A DNA stretch of 49,544 bases from Rhodospirillales bacterium. Lineage in GTDB: Bacteria > Pseudomonadota > Alphaproteobacteria > Micavibrionales > Micavibrionaceae. Positions 1-7,572 of the stretch are shown piece by piece; the stretch's first letter is position 1; the number at the start of each line of letters is the position of its first letter. Position numbers and translations under genes: made by a program. The notes below the pieces were generated by a model. The model did no database searches. It saw nothing but the letters and a program-made list of their open reading frames with translations, and was not told the DNA's origin. The stretch is from the NCBI GenBank assembly GCA_020638335.1, contig JACKIT010000009.1:1-49544 (forward strand). Direction: 5' to 3'.

Positions 1-330
1 CAAGCCTTTGCCGGGGATAACGAAGGGGCTTGGAAAACAGCCAGCGATATGGAAAATAATGCCTTACGTCACAAGGCTTATGGCGAGACAGCAGAGATTC
101 AAGCCGAGGCTGGCGATGCGAGAGCAGCAATGAAAAGTATAGGCTTTATTGAAAGCGCGGCGTTTCGTAATAAAGCCTATGCACTAATCGCTAAAATTCT
201 TGCCGACCGGGAAGATTTTGATGGCGCGCTTGCAGCGGCGATGGCGCTCACTAATCCTTATAAAAAGGCGCATGCGTTGCAGTATATTCTGGATGTGCAA
301 AAGCCTCACGAAGTTGAGAAAAAATATTAA
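1..330 (+). CDS. C-terminal part of an alpha-helical repeat protein (partial)
   Basis: The frame is open from base 1 to a TAA at 328-330, so the start lies outside the window. The visible ~109 residues show a loosely repeated pattern of Ala-rich helices about 30-35 residues long, each ending in GD or DFDGA-like turns (AEAGDARAAMKSI, DREDFDGALAAAMAL). This resembles TPR- or HEAT-like solenoids that scaffold protein contacts. It ends 17 bases before ftsE on the same strand, but I see no functional link. The internal ATG at 49 is probably not the start, because the pattern continues upstream of it. The exact repeat family is unsure. Confidence 0.6.
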   Translation, partial: QAFAGDNEGAWKTASDMENNALRHKAYGETAEIQAEAGDARAAMKSIGFIESAAFRNKAYALIAKILADREDFDGALAAAMALTNPYKKAHALQYILDVQKPHEVEKKY

Positions 331-347
331 GAAAGTAATTTAATACA

Positions 348-1046
348 TTGATTAAGTTTGAACATGTTGGTTTGCGTTATGGTGTGGGGCCGGAGGTGTT
401 GTCCGACATTAACTTCACGCTTGAGCCGGGATCTTTCCACTTCCTGACAGGGCCGAGCGGTGCGGGGAAGACCTCGCTGATGACGTTGATGTATCTTGGG
501 CGTAAGCCGACGCGCGGTCTTGTGAGTATGTTCGAGCAAAATATCAATGATATGAGCCGAGCGCAGCTTGGCGCGCTACGCCAGAAGATCGGCGTGGTGT
601 TTCAAGAATTCCGCTTGTTGCCCCATCTCTCGGCTTTTGACAATGTCGCGCTGCCGATGCGTATTACCGGTCATAGCGAAAGCGAAGTTAAAAGCAATGT
701 CGATGAGCTTTTGGAATGGGTCGGTTTGGGCGATTATAAAAACGCCCTGCCCCTGACACTTTCAGGTGGGCAGCAACAGCGCGTGGCGATTGCACGGGCG
801 GTGATTGCGCGCCCCAAGCTTTTGCTGGCCGACGAGCCGACGGGAAACCTTGATGATGATATTGGCTTTCGGTTGATGCATTTGTTTGAACAGCTTAACC
901 GGATGGGCACGACAATTGTGATCGCAACCCATAGCCAATACATCATGGAGCGTTTTGGTCATCCTCGGCTTGTGCTGGAGGATGGACGGCTTTATATGCA
1001 TGATAATGCGAATTGGGTGCAGAAAAATATTGAGGGGGTCTATTGA
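348..1046 (+). CDS. ftsE: Cell division ATP-binding protein FtsE
   Basis: ABC-type ATPase of the FtsEX complex, which acts at the inner-membrane division site and transmits ATP hydrolysis to periplasmic peptidoglycan hydrolase activators. At 232 residues it has the family length. Walker A GPSGAGKT is at residues 35-42, the signature LSGGQQQR is near 140, and Walker B LLLADEPTGNLDD is near 160. The start is TTG at 348: the protein then begins MIKFEHVGLRYG, as FtsE proteins do, and no ATG fits. The 3' end overlaps ftsX by 4 bases (ATGA), so the two are translationally coupled. Identification rests on the ABC motifs, the length and the ftsX partner. Confidence 0.93.
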   Translation: MIKFEHVGLRYGVGPEVLSDINFTLEPGSFHFLTGPSGAGKTSLMTLMYLGRKPTRGLVSMFEQNINDMSRAQLGALRQKIGVVFQEFRLLPHLSAFDNVALPMRITGHSESEVKSNVDELLEWVGLGDYKNALPLTLSGGQQQRVAIARAVIARPKLLLADEPTGNLDDDIGFRLMHLFEQLNRMGTTIVIATHSQYIMERFGHPRLVLEDGRLYMHDNANWVQKNIEGVY

Positions 1047-2005
1047 TGAAGGCTTTCTCATTGTTGCCGCTGACCTTTTCCCGCAATCGCAAGCTCGGCG
1101 TGGGTGAGCGCAAGGGTGGGTATGACTTGCCTCTGCATAAAAGCGCAGGCTCTCATTTTCTGGTGCTTCTGGTCGGGCTAATGAGCTTTTTGGCGATGAT
1201 GGCTCTGAGCGCGACAATGGTGCTGGGCGGTGTCACACAGCACTGGTCTTCGGGGCTGAAAAACAAGGTTACGATTGAAATTCCGGCACAAAAGCCCGGC
1301 GGGCTCTTACGTAGTGCGGCAGAGATCAAGGAGCTGGCTCTTTCTGTTGAAGCCCTCCTGAAAGCCAACCCCAATATCAAAGCTCTTCATATTCTGGAGG
1401 AAAACGATATTCACGACTTGGTGTCGCCGTGGCTGGGCGACGATGTGGTGCTGGATGAGCTACCGCTGCCGGGGCTGGTGTCGGCGGAGTTGCATGTGCG
1501 CGATAAAGATAAACTAGAAAGCATTGGAAAAGCGCTGACGGAGATCGCTAGCGATATTCGGCTGGATACGCATGAAAGCTGGCTGGAGGATATTTTACGC
1601 CTGGCCGGAACATTGAAACTTTCGACATTGATTGTGACGCTGATTATTGGCGCGACAACGATTGTGGCGATTGCCGGGGCAATTCGTTCACGCATGGCCG
1701 AGCACAAGGCTGATATTGAACTGCTGCATTTGATGGGGGCGAGCGATCTGTATATTACCAAACAACTTCAGCGCCATGCGGTAGTTTTAACACTGAAAGG
1801 TGCTTTGATCGGCGTGCTCAGCGGATTGGTGATTTTACTCATGCTCTCAGCTTTTGGCGGATCCGGCGAAGGGGCAACTATTCCGGGTATGCATCTGAGC
1901 GCTTCACAAATCATAATTTTGCTGCTCTTGCCCGGGCTGATTGCTCTTATCGCATCACAAACGGCGCGCGTTACGGTCTTGCGTGTGCTGGGGCAGATGC
2001 CGTAA
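1043..2005 (+). CDS. ftsX: Cell division permease-like protein FtsX
   Basis: Membrane partner of FtsE. Its 320 residues show the FtsX layout: a basic cytoplasmic N-terminus, a first membrane helix near 40-65 (FLVLLVGLMSFLAMMALSA), a periplasmic domain to about 185, then three helices in the C-terminal half (TLIVTLIIGATTIVAIAGAI, LIGVLSGLVILLMLSAFG, IIILLLLPGLIALIA). The sequence RMAEHKADIELLHLMGAS between helices 2 and 3 matches the conserved FtsX/MacB-type coupling loop. ATG occurs at 1043 and 1046, and the first overlaps the ftsE stop. The next gene starts 10-13 bases downstream and may be in the same operon. Confidence 0.9.
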   Translation: MMKAFSLLPLTFSRNRKLGVGERKGGYDLPLHKSAGSHFLVLLVGLMSFLAMMALSATMVLGGVTQHWSSGLKNKVTIEIPAQKPGGLLRSAAEIKELALSVEALLKANPNIKALHILEENDIHDLVSPWLGDDVVLDELPLPGLVSAELHVRDKDKLESIGKALTEIASDIRLDTHESWLEDILRLAGTLKLSTLIVTLIIGATTIVAIAGAIRSRMAEHKADIELLHLMGASDLYITKQLQRHAVVLTLKGALIGVLSGLVILLMLSAFGGSGEGATIPGMHLSASQIIILLLLPGLIALIASQTARVTVLRVLGQMP

Positions 2006-2017
2006 AAGAAACAGGTG

Positions 2018-2626
2018 ATGCAAATATTTAAACGTATTTTTTTGAGCTTCATGGCACTGGTTTTTTTATGGATTAGCGGGTTTTGCGTTTTTGCAGCTTC
2101 GGCCGTTATGGCAACTCCTCAATCTAAAGAGGAAACAACCGATGCCATTGTCGTGCTTACGGGCGGAAAAAACCGTATTCAGGAAGGGCTGGCCCTGTTT
2201 GCACAGGGCCGCGCTTTGCATCTGTTCATTAGCGGTGTGCATGAGGATGTAAAAAAATATGAGATTCTGGCACTATGGGATGGAGATCACGCCCTGCCAC
2301 CGTGCTGCATCAGCCTTGGATATGAAGCCACAACAACGACACAGAATGCTGCTGAAACACGGAAGTGGATTGAAAAACAAGATTACAGCTCAATCCGGTT
2401 GGTGACCGGTGATTATCATATGGCGCGTTCGCTCATGGAAATGCATCATGCCCTGCCCGGCGTTGCTATTTATGCGCATCCGGTGCGTCAAACAGATTTC
2501 ACCATAAAGACGCTTCATTACTGGGAATTGCTATTCAGCGAATACCACAAGTGCCTGTATCGCTGGGTACAATTGCTTTTCACCCCAAAGACAAAACTTT
2601 CAAACCTCTCAGAACTGGCAAAATAA
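2018..2626 (+). CDS. DUF218 (YdcF/ElyC/SanA-like) membrane-anchored protein
   Basis: About 202 residues with one N-terminal membrane helix (residues ~5-30) followed by a DUF218 domain. The domain opens with DAIVVLTGGKNRIQEGLALF, where the acidic residue and GG-x-R are typical, continues with LFISGV, and has a late VTGDYHMARS motif. Members such as ElyC and SanA influence envelope integrity and peptidoglycan or undecaprenyl-phosphate metabolism, but their chemistry is not settled. GTG at 2015 and ATG at 2018 are both possible; I chose ATG. It lies between ftsX and an acyltransferase gene with gaps of 12 and 3 bases, which suggests one envelope-related operon. Confidence 0.8.
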   Translation: MQIFKRIFLSFMALVFLWISGFCVFAASAVMATPQSKEETTDAIVVLTGGKNRIQEGLALFAQGRALHLFISGVHEDVKKYEILALWDGDHALPPCCISLGYEATTTTQNAAETRKWIEKQDYSSIRLVTGDYHMARSLMEMHHALPGVAIYAHPVRQTDFTIKTLHYWELLFSEYHKCLYRWVQLLFTPKTKLSNLSELAK

Positions 2627-2629
2627 ATC

Positions 2630-4174
2630 ATGAAGCGCGCCGTTATTCGTTCGTCCATTTTCAATGTGCTGTTTTATGCGTTAACCGCTTTGGCGTGCGT
2701 TTTATGTTTACCGACACTGGCGCTGCCTCGGCGGTATTTCATGGGCGTGGTGAAGTTTTTCGTTCACAAGGTCTATTTTCTGGAACGGTTTATTATGGGG
2801 CTGGATTATGAAGTGCGGGGGGGCGAACATCTGCCGAAGAGCGGTTCGTTCATTGTTGCTGCCAAGCATCAATCGGCCTACGAAACGATGAAGCTGCATA
2901 TCCTGTTCAAAGATCCGGCGGTAATTTTGAAAAAAGAGCTGCTCTCCATTCCGCTCTGGGGTCTTTATCTCAAAAAAAGCGATCCAATTGCGATTGACCG
3001 TAGCAGTCCGGACACGGCTATTCAATCTATTCAAGAGGGTGCACGGCGCATGAAAAAGCTGGGCAGACCGATTGTGATTTTCCCACAAGGGACGCGCGTC
3101 CATACCGATGCGAGCGCGGTGGACAAACCCTATAAGGTCGGCGTAGCGCGCTTGCAGGAAGCCACAGATTTGCCGATTATTCCGATGGCCCTGAATGCCG
3201 GAATTTTCTGGCCGCGTAATAGCTGGCTCAAATCGCCAGGCTGCGTTATCTTTGAATTTCTCAAACCGGTAAAACCGGGACTGGAAAGGGGAAAACTCTT
3301 GGCAAAGCTAGAAAAAGAAACCGAAGCGGCGGCTCAAAGCCTGATGAATGAAGCCAAAGAAAAAGCGCCGGATACAAAAAAATCTGCCGGACGGACGGCG
3401 GGACTGTCTCTGGCGATCGTTTTTGCCTTGCTCTTTGGGCTTTACAGTTTTGTCTGGTTTACCGCGGCGGCGCAGATCAAAAAAGAATATGTACTGGCAA
3501 TAGAAGATCTCGTTGGCGTGGACAAAATGATTCTGCCCCCCATTGTTACAGGATATCCCGGCAAGCTCCATCTTCACAAAGCTGAAGAAATGATTGTCAC
3601 CGATGAGGGAAGTGTAAAGATTCATGATTTACGCGCCAGAGGTTGGCCTTTGCCGTTTTTACCTATCACCGTGACCAGCGGACCAATTGAGATTCAGAAT
3701 TTCAAATGGGGAAACGCTTTACATTTTGACTCCCTGTTTGCCAAGCTCAAATATGACCGGGATATTCTAAACGTTTATGAAAGTGCACTGGTGCAGGGTG
3801 ATTTTACGTGCGCGCTCACCGGAACGGCAGATTTAAAACAAGAGCCCGTGCCGGTGCTGGATATGATCATTCAATTTACCAATCACCAGAGCCTGCTGCA
3901 AAGTCTGGTTGCTAGCGATATCATTGAAACACGTATGGCGCTGTTTATAGGTGCAGGGCTAAGCTCTCTGGCCGATGAGAGCGGGCTTATCAGCCTGCCT
4001 CTGCAGCAAAAAGGCGAGATGCTTTATGCGGGGCCATTGCCGATTATGACGATTCGCCCGGAAAATAAAAGTATCCGGCGTGAAGCAAAGCCCCCTACTC
4101 CGAGTCGCGGCCTTTCGGGACCTCAAGAGGCACCAGCGCCGGATTTGGAACAGCCTTCGTCCCCATCTCGATAA
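2630..4174 (+). CDS. 1-acylglycerol-3-phosphate acyltransferase (PlsC-like) fused to a DUF2125 domain
   Basis: Bifunctional-looking protein of 514 residues. The first ~245 residues form a PlsC/LPLAT domain with an N-terminal membrane helix, the acyltransferase block I AAKHQSAYET (H-x4-E near residues 83-88), block III FPQGTR near 155-160, and a later PIIPMALNAG segment. This half should add the second acyl chain to lysophosphatidic acid at the inner membrane. After a linker, a second membrane helix (~265-290) introduces a region resembling the DUF2125 periplasmic family (GYPGKLHLHKAEEMIV, WPLPFLPITVTSGPIEIQ). DUF2125 is usually a separate gene, often near tyrA, and tyrA follows here. The final ~27 residues are antisense to tyrA and Pro/Ser-rich, so the tail may be readthrough after loss of an older stop. 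Confidence 0.82.
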   Translation: MKRAVIRSSIFNVLFYALTALACVLCLPTLALPRRYFMGVVKFFVHKVYFLERFIMGLDYEVRGGEHLPKSGSFIVAAKHQSAYETMKLHILFKDPAVILKKELLSIPLWGLYLKKSDPIAIDRSSPDTAIQSIQEGARRMKKLGRPIVIFPQGTRVHTDASAVDKPYKVGVARLQEATDLPIIPMALNAGIFWPRNSWLKSPGCVIFEFLKPVKPGLERGKLLAKLEKETEAAAQSLMNEAKEKAPDTKKSAGRTAGLSLAIVFALLFGLYSFVWFTAAAQIKKEYVLAIEDLVGVDKMILPPIVTGYPGKLHLHKAEEMIVTDEGSVKIHDLRARGWPLPFLPITVTSGPIEIQNFKWGNALHFDSLFAKLKYDRDILNVYESALVQGDFTCALTGTADLKQEPVPVLDMIIQFTNHQSLLQSLVASDIIETRMALFIGAGLSSLADESGLISLPLQQKGEMLYAGPLPIMTIRPENKSIRREAKPPTPSRGLSGPQEAPAPDLEQPSSPSR

Positions 4175-5036
4175 TTTCGCGGCGGATGGCGCGGGTGCGG
4201 ATAAATGTGTCCTGAAGATAGTTCCCATCGCCACGACGGATCGCCTTTTGCATCGCGGTAAGATCCTCGGTAAAGCGCTGGAGAATTTCAAGCACGGCCT
4301 CTTTGTTGTTCATAAATATATCGCGCCACATGATGGGGTCGGATGCAGCAATGCGGGTGAAACCCTGAAACCCGGAGGCAGAATATTTAATCACTTCGGC
4401 CTTGAGATCATCTTCGAGCTGGTCGGCGGTATCGACAATCGTGTAGGCGATCAGGTGCGGCAGGTGCGAGGTAATGCCCAGCACCAGATCGTGGTGGGCA
4501 GCGTCCATAATTTCAATTTGCGCGCCGCACGCTTCCCAGAATTTTGTAACCTTTTCCACGGCCTTGATTGAAGTCTCCGGTGGGGGCGTAAGTATACACC
4601 AGCGTCCTTCAAACAAATCGACCAGGCCGGCCTCAGGACCGGAATGCTCGGTTCCTGCAATCGGGTGCGCGGGTACCAGATCGGCGCTTTCTGGTAAAAA
4701 TGGCGCGGCAGCTTCAATCACAGCAGATTTAACCGAACAGACATCGGAGAGCACCGCGCCGGGCATTAACAACGGAGCTATTTGTTCAATAACCGTTCGT
4801 ACCACGCCGACAGGCACAGCCAGTATCACAAGGTCACTGCCAATCACGCTTTTGGTTATGTCGGGGGTAACAACATCGGCGAGGCCCAGTTCGCGAACTT
4901 TTGTACAAACGCTTTCACTTGCATCTGCAGCAACAAGCTTTTGCGCTAGATTTTTCCGCTTGATCACGCGCGCCAGTGATGAGCCAATCAAACCCAAGCC
5001 GATAATGGTAATTTTTTCGAACATTACAGTACTCAT
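4095..5036 (-). CDS. tyrA: Prephenate/arogenate dehydrogenase (TyrA family)
   Basis: NAD(P)-dependent oxidative decarboxylation of prephenate or arogenate on the route to tyrosine. The protein has an N-terminal Rossmann motif, GLGLIGSS, and then HPIAGTEHSGPEAG, the catalytic-His segment of the family, followed by a helical C-terminal dimerisation domain with SHLPHLIAY. I chose ATG at 5036 (313 residues, MSTVMFEKITIIGLG) because AAAGG lies 8 bases upstream; the longer start at 5075 has no ribosome site. The 3' end overlaps the convergent acyltransferase gene by 80 bases. It diverges from metA with about 80 bases between starts. No fused chorismate mutase or ACT domain is visible. Substrate preference cannot be read from sequence. 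Confidence 0.9.
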   Translation of the reverse strand: MSTVMFEKITIIGLGLIGSSLARVIKRKNLAQKLVAADASESVCTKVRELGLADVVTPDITKSVIGSDLVILAVPVGVVRTVIEQIAPLLMPGAVLSDVCSVKSAVIEAAAPFLPESADLVPAHPIAGTEHSGPEAGLVDLFEGRWCILTPPPETSIKAVEKVTKFWEACGAQIEIMDAAHHDLVLGITSHLPHLIAYTIVDTADQLEDDLKAEVIKYSASGFQGFTRIAASDPIMWRDIFMNNKEAVLEILQRFTEDLTAMQKAIRRGDGNYLQDTFIRTRAIRREIIEMGTKAVPNPALVPLEVPKGRDSE

Positions 5037-5115
5037 ACTCTTTGCCTTTAGCGGATATTCGCGTACAAAAGACATATATATAACTAAATAACATGTTAAG
5101 AAATCAAAGGGAACT

Positions 5116-6171
5116 ATGCCACTCGTTGCCTATAAAGATTTACCCGCATTTAAGCGACTCCGTAAAGAAGGACGTACGGTACTTTCTCCTGAGCGCGCAC
5201 TCACCCAGGAAATTCGAGAACTGCATATTGGTTTGCTCAATATGATGCCTGATGCAGCGTTGCAGGCTACAGAGCGGCAATTTTTTCGTCTGATCGGGGA
5301 AAGTAACCAGATTGCGCAGTTTTATGTACACCCTTTTACGCTGGCGGAATTAGCGCGCAGCGCGGAGACGCAAAGCTATATCGATCAATATTATGAAAAC
5401 TTTGATCAGATCAAAACCGACGGCCTGGACGGGCTAATTATTACGGGTGCAAATGTCAGTGATCCGGATTTGAGTAAGGCACCCTTTTGGGAGCCGTTGC
5501 AGGAGGTGATCAGCTGGGCGTGGGAGAATGTGACTTCAACGCTGTGTTCGTGCCTTGCCACGCATGCGGTGATGCAATTTCAATATGCTCAGACACGAAC
5601 CCCGATGGATAAAAAACTCTGGGGCGTTTATCCTCACCGGGTGCTGGATCGCAATCATCCGCTGATGCGCGGGGTGAATACGGTTTTTGATGTCCCGCAT
5701 TCGCGCTATAACGAACTCACGCAAGAACAGTTTGAAGCGGCTGGCTTGAAGGTTTTAAGTGTGAGTGATGATGGTGATGTGCATATGGCCGTTAGCCCGG
5801 ACGGATTTCGCCAACTCCTGTTTCAGGGACATCCGGAATATGACACGATCAGTCTATATAAAGAGTATGAGCGTGAGGTGAAACGCTTCATAGCGAAAGA
5901 ATGTGCAGACTACCCTCCCTTCCCTGACCATTATTTCAACGATGATCTCAAAAAGCTGATGAAACAGCTTGCGGCGGCAGTGAAACGCGGGCAGAGCGAT
6001 TGGCCGCTGACCGATGACGATATGCGCCAGAGCATTGAGAATAGCTGGGGGGATAGTGCACGCTCCATTATCGCAAACTGGGTCGGGCTGGTGTATCAAA
6101 TCACCAATATGGAACGCACCAAGCCGTTTATGGCAGACATTGACCCGGACAATCCGCTAGGCGGCATTTAG
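5116..6171 (+). CDS. metA: Homoserine O-acyltransferase, MetA family
   Basis: Acylates homoserine at the first committed step of methionine synthesis. The 351-residue protein has the MetA/class-I-amidotransferase-like fold signatures: LNMMPDAALQATERQFFRL near 40-60, the nucleophile Cys146 in CSCLATHA, PHSRYNE near 194-200, and His239/Glu241 in FQGHPEYD, which match the MetA Cys-His-Glu triad. The CLATHA context differs from the FICWGAQA of enterobacterial MetA and fits a proteobacterial subfamily. Whether it uses succinyl-CoA or acetyl-CoA is not clear from sequence. The ribosome site AAAGGGAA lies 2-5 bases before ATG 5116. The spacer to tyrA is too short for a SAM riboswitch. The stop overlaps the next convergent gene by 4 bases. 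Confidence 0.88.
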   Translation: MPLVAYKDLPAFKRLRKEGRTVLSPERALTQEIRELHIGLLNMMPDAALQATERQFFRLIGESNQIAQFYVHPFTLAELARSAETQSYIDQYYENFDQIKTDGLDGLIITGANVSDPDLSKAPFWEPLQEVISWAWENVTSTLCSCLATHAVMQFQYAQTRTPMDKKLWGVYPHRVLDRNHPLMRGVNTVFDVPHSRYNELTQEQFEAAGLKVLSVSDDGDVHMAVSPDGFRQLLFQGHPEYDTISLYKEYEREVKRFIAKECADYPPFPDHYFNDDLKKLMKQLAAAVKRGQSDWPLTDDDMRQSIENSWGDSARSIIANWVGLVYQITNMERTKPFMADIDPDNPLGGI

Positions 6172-6920
6172 GCCTTATCTTTATTAAAATTATTGGGTAC
6201 GGGTTTGGGCATAAAAACTCCACGGCCACGTATACGCACAGTCGAACCGGAGCCGCGATCAACGCTGGCGTAGATCTGTTTGCTGGCCTCAACGATGTGA
6301 ACACCAGCGACAACCGGCAAGATACTACGCCCGTAACGTTCGAAAAAACCGGCGGATTTAAGCAGAGTGGAATATTTAAGCGGTGGAACAAACAACGCTT
6401 CTTCGGTCGTTTCATGTACGAATAAATTATCGCGCAAGGCATGCGTGAGTTGGGTGAGTGAATATGGCGTACCATGACCAAAGGGAGAATGTTCAGTGCG
6501 CGCCCACAAGCCGGCACGGTTCGGCGTAACAACAAGCAGGCGGCCATTGGATTTAAGAACGCGCCAGATTTCCTGCAAGGCGGGCTTGGGGAATTCCGTG
6601 AATTCCAGATTATGAACCATCAGAATACGGTCTACGCTGTTGGTTTCTATGGGAAGTTCGGCCTGCTCGGCCAGCGCAACACAGTTTGGTCCTTCATGGG
6701 GCCAATCGTGCGCGCCTTGCCCAGCTGGCATTATCGCGAAGACACGCTCTGCCTCCTCGCGGAAAATTCGTAAATATGGCGTGGCATAGCCAATCCCCAT
6801 AAGCGAAAGACCATGCACATCAGGCCAAATCTCGCGGATACGTTCCTGAAGAACGCGCCGGACAATGCGCCCGATTCGAGTATTGTAAAAGGTTTTGAAG
6901 TCATAAACGCTTTCATACAT
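6168..6920 (-). CDS. Class I SAM-dependent methyltransferase
   Basis: A 250-residue protein with a methyltransferase-11-type core. A degenerate SAM-binding motif I is SLMGIGYATPYL (residues ~39-50), motif III/IV is IETNSVDRILMVHNLEF (~90-107), and the motif-V-like stretch is WRVLKSNGRLLVVTPNRAGLW. The usual GxGxG is reduced to MGIGYA, typical of an alphaproteobacterial group with unknown small-molecule or quinone-like substrates. The C-terminus is basic (RIRGRGVFMPKP). It is convergent with metA, with a 4-base stop overlap. A palindrome lies just upstream, between it and mutT. Substrate unknown. Confidence 0.8.
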   Translation of the reverse strand: MYESVYDFKTFYNTRIGRIVRRVLQERIREIWPDVHGLSLMGIGYATPYLRIFREEAERVFAIMPAGQGAHDWPHEGPNCVALAEQAELPIETNSVDRILMVHNLEFTEFPKPALQEIWRVLKSNGRLLVVTPNRAGLWARTEHSPFGHGTPYSLTQLTHALRDNLFVHETTEEALFVPPLKYSTLLKSAGFFERYGRSILPVVAGVHIVEASKQIYASVDRGSGSTVRIRGRGVFMPKPVPNNFNKDKA

Positions 6921-6972
6921 AGAGACGAGTTTACAGGTAATGCACTATGCTTCCCATTAAAATTCGATATGC

Positions 6973-6994
6973 ATCCCCGCACTTGATGCGGGGC
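6973..6994. repeat. Short GC-rich palindrome
   Basis: CCCCGCA, a 4-base loop and TGCGGGG form a 7-bp hairpin in the 138-base gap between mutT and the methyltransferase. There is no T-run on either strand, so it is a poor intrinsic terminator. It resembles the short CCCCGC...GCGGGG palindromes scattered in many alphaproteobacterial genomes. A second perfect palindrome (CCGTTTT-A-AAAACGG, 7028-7042) lies close by. Confidence 0.5.
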
Positions 6995-7057
6995 CTATAG
7001 AAATTGCGGCTATATACGATGGGCACCGTTTTAAAAACGGGGTTGCAACACTACCAA

Positions 7058-7504
7058 TTATAACAAATCGCGCAGTGTTGTCACCAAGGGAAGATCGGCG
7101 GCGGGCATGGGATAATCCAGCATATCGACGGGTTTTACCCAGGCGCCGTCTTGATGCTCGTTTAGCGTGATGTCTCCACGCCATTTGCGGCAGGCAAAGA
7201 GTGGCATCAGCAGGTGGAAATCTTCATAGCTGTGGGAGGAAAACGCGATCGGGTGATAGCAGGTTGGACGCGTTTCAATGGAGAGTTCTTCTTCAAGCTC
7301 ACGCATCAGGGCAAATTCCGGGGTTTCGCCCTCGTCAACCTTGCCGCCGGGAAATTCCCACAGACCGGCCATGGATTTGCCTTCGGGGCGGCGGGCAATA
7401 AAAATCTCGCCGCGTGGATTGATAAGCGCTGCTGCGGCGACCAGAATAATCGGAAGATCCGGCGGCCGTGGTTTTGGTAACTTTAGAGCTTCGTCACAAT
7501 GCAT
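7058..7504 (-). CDS. mutT: NUDIX hydrolase, 8-oxo-dGTP diphosphatase (MutT)
   Basis: Removes oxidised dGTP from the nucleotide pool. From ATG 7504 the protein has 148 residues. The Nudix box runs GGKVDEGETPEFALMRELEEEL, with the key GxxxxxE(x7)REUxEE pattern intact, and is preceded by LWEFP as in MutT. The start is set by a GAAGGA ribosome site 8 bases upstream; a longer in-frame start at 7546 would begin inside a terminator stem and is rejected. It lies downstream of the parvulin isomerase, from which a strong terminator separates it. MutT commonly sits near secA in proteobacteria. Confidence 0.9.
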   Translation of the reverse strand: MHCDEALKLPKPRPPDLPIILVAAAALINPRGEIFIARRPEGKSMAGLWEFPGGKVDEGETPEFALMRELEEELSIETRPTCYHPIAFSSHSYEDFHLLMPLFACRKWRGDITLNEHQDGAWVKPVDMLDYPMPAADLPLVTTLRDLL

Positions 7505-7519
7505 GGCTTTTCCTTCAAT

Positions 7520-7552
7520 AAAAAAGCCGTAAGCATATGCGCTCACGGCCTT
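7520..7552 (-). terminator. Rho-independent terminator after the parvulin isomerase gene
   Basis: Read on the minus strand, GCCGTGAGC, a 6-base loop and GCTTACGGC form a 9-bp stem with one mismatch, followed by TTTTTT. It lies 20 bases after the isomerase stop. The mutT ribosome site and start follow within 16 bases, so mutT either relies on readthrough or has a promoter within or upstream of the hairpin. Confidence 0.85.
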
Positions 7553-7572
7553 TCTAATTTGCTTAATATAAT

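Noticed and set aside
5037..5115. SAM riboswitch or other regulatory RNA before metA
   Set aside because: Only about 80 bases separate the tyrA and metA starts, and no suitable stems are visible.
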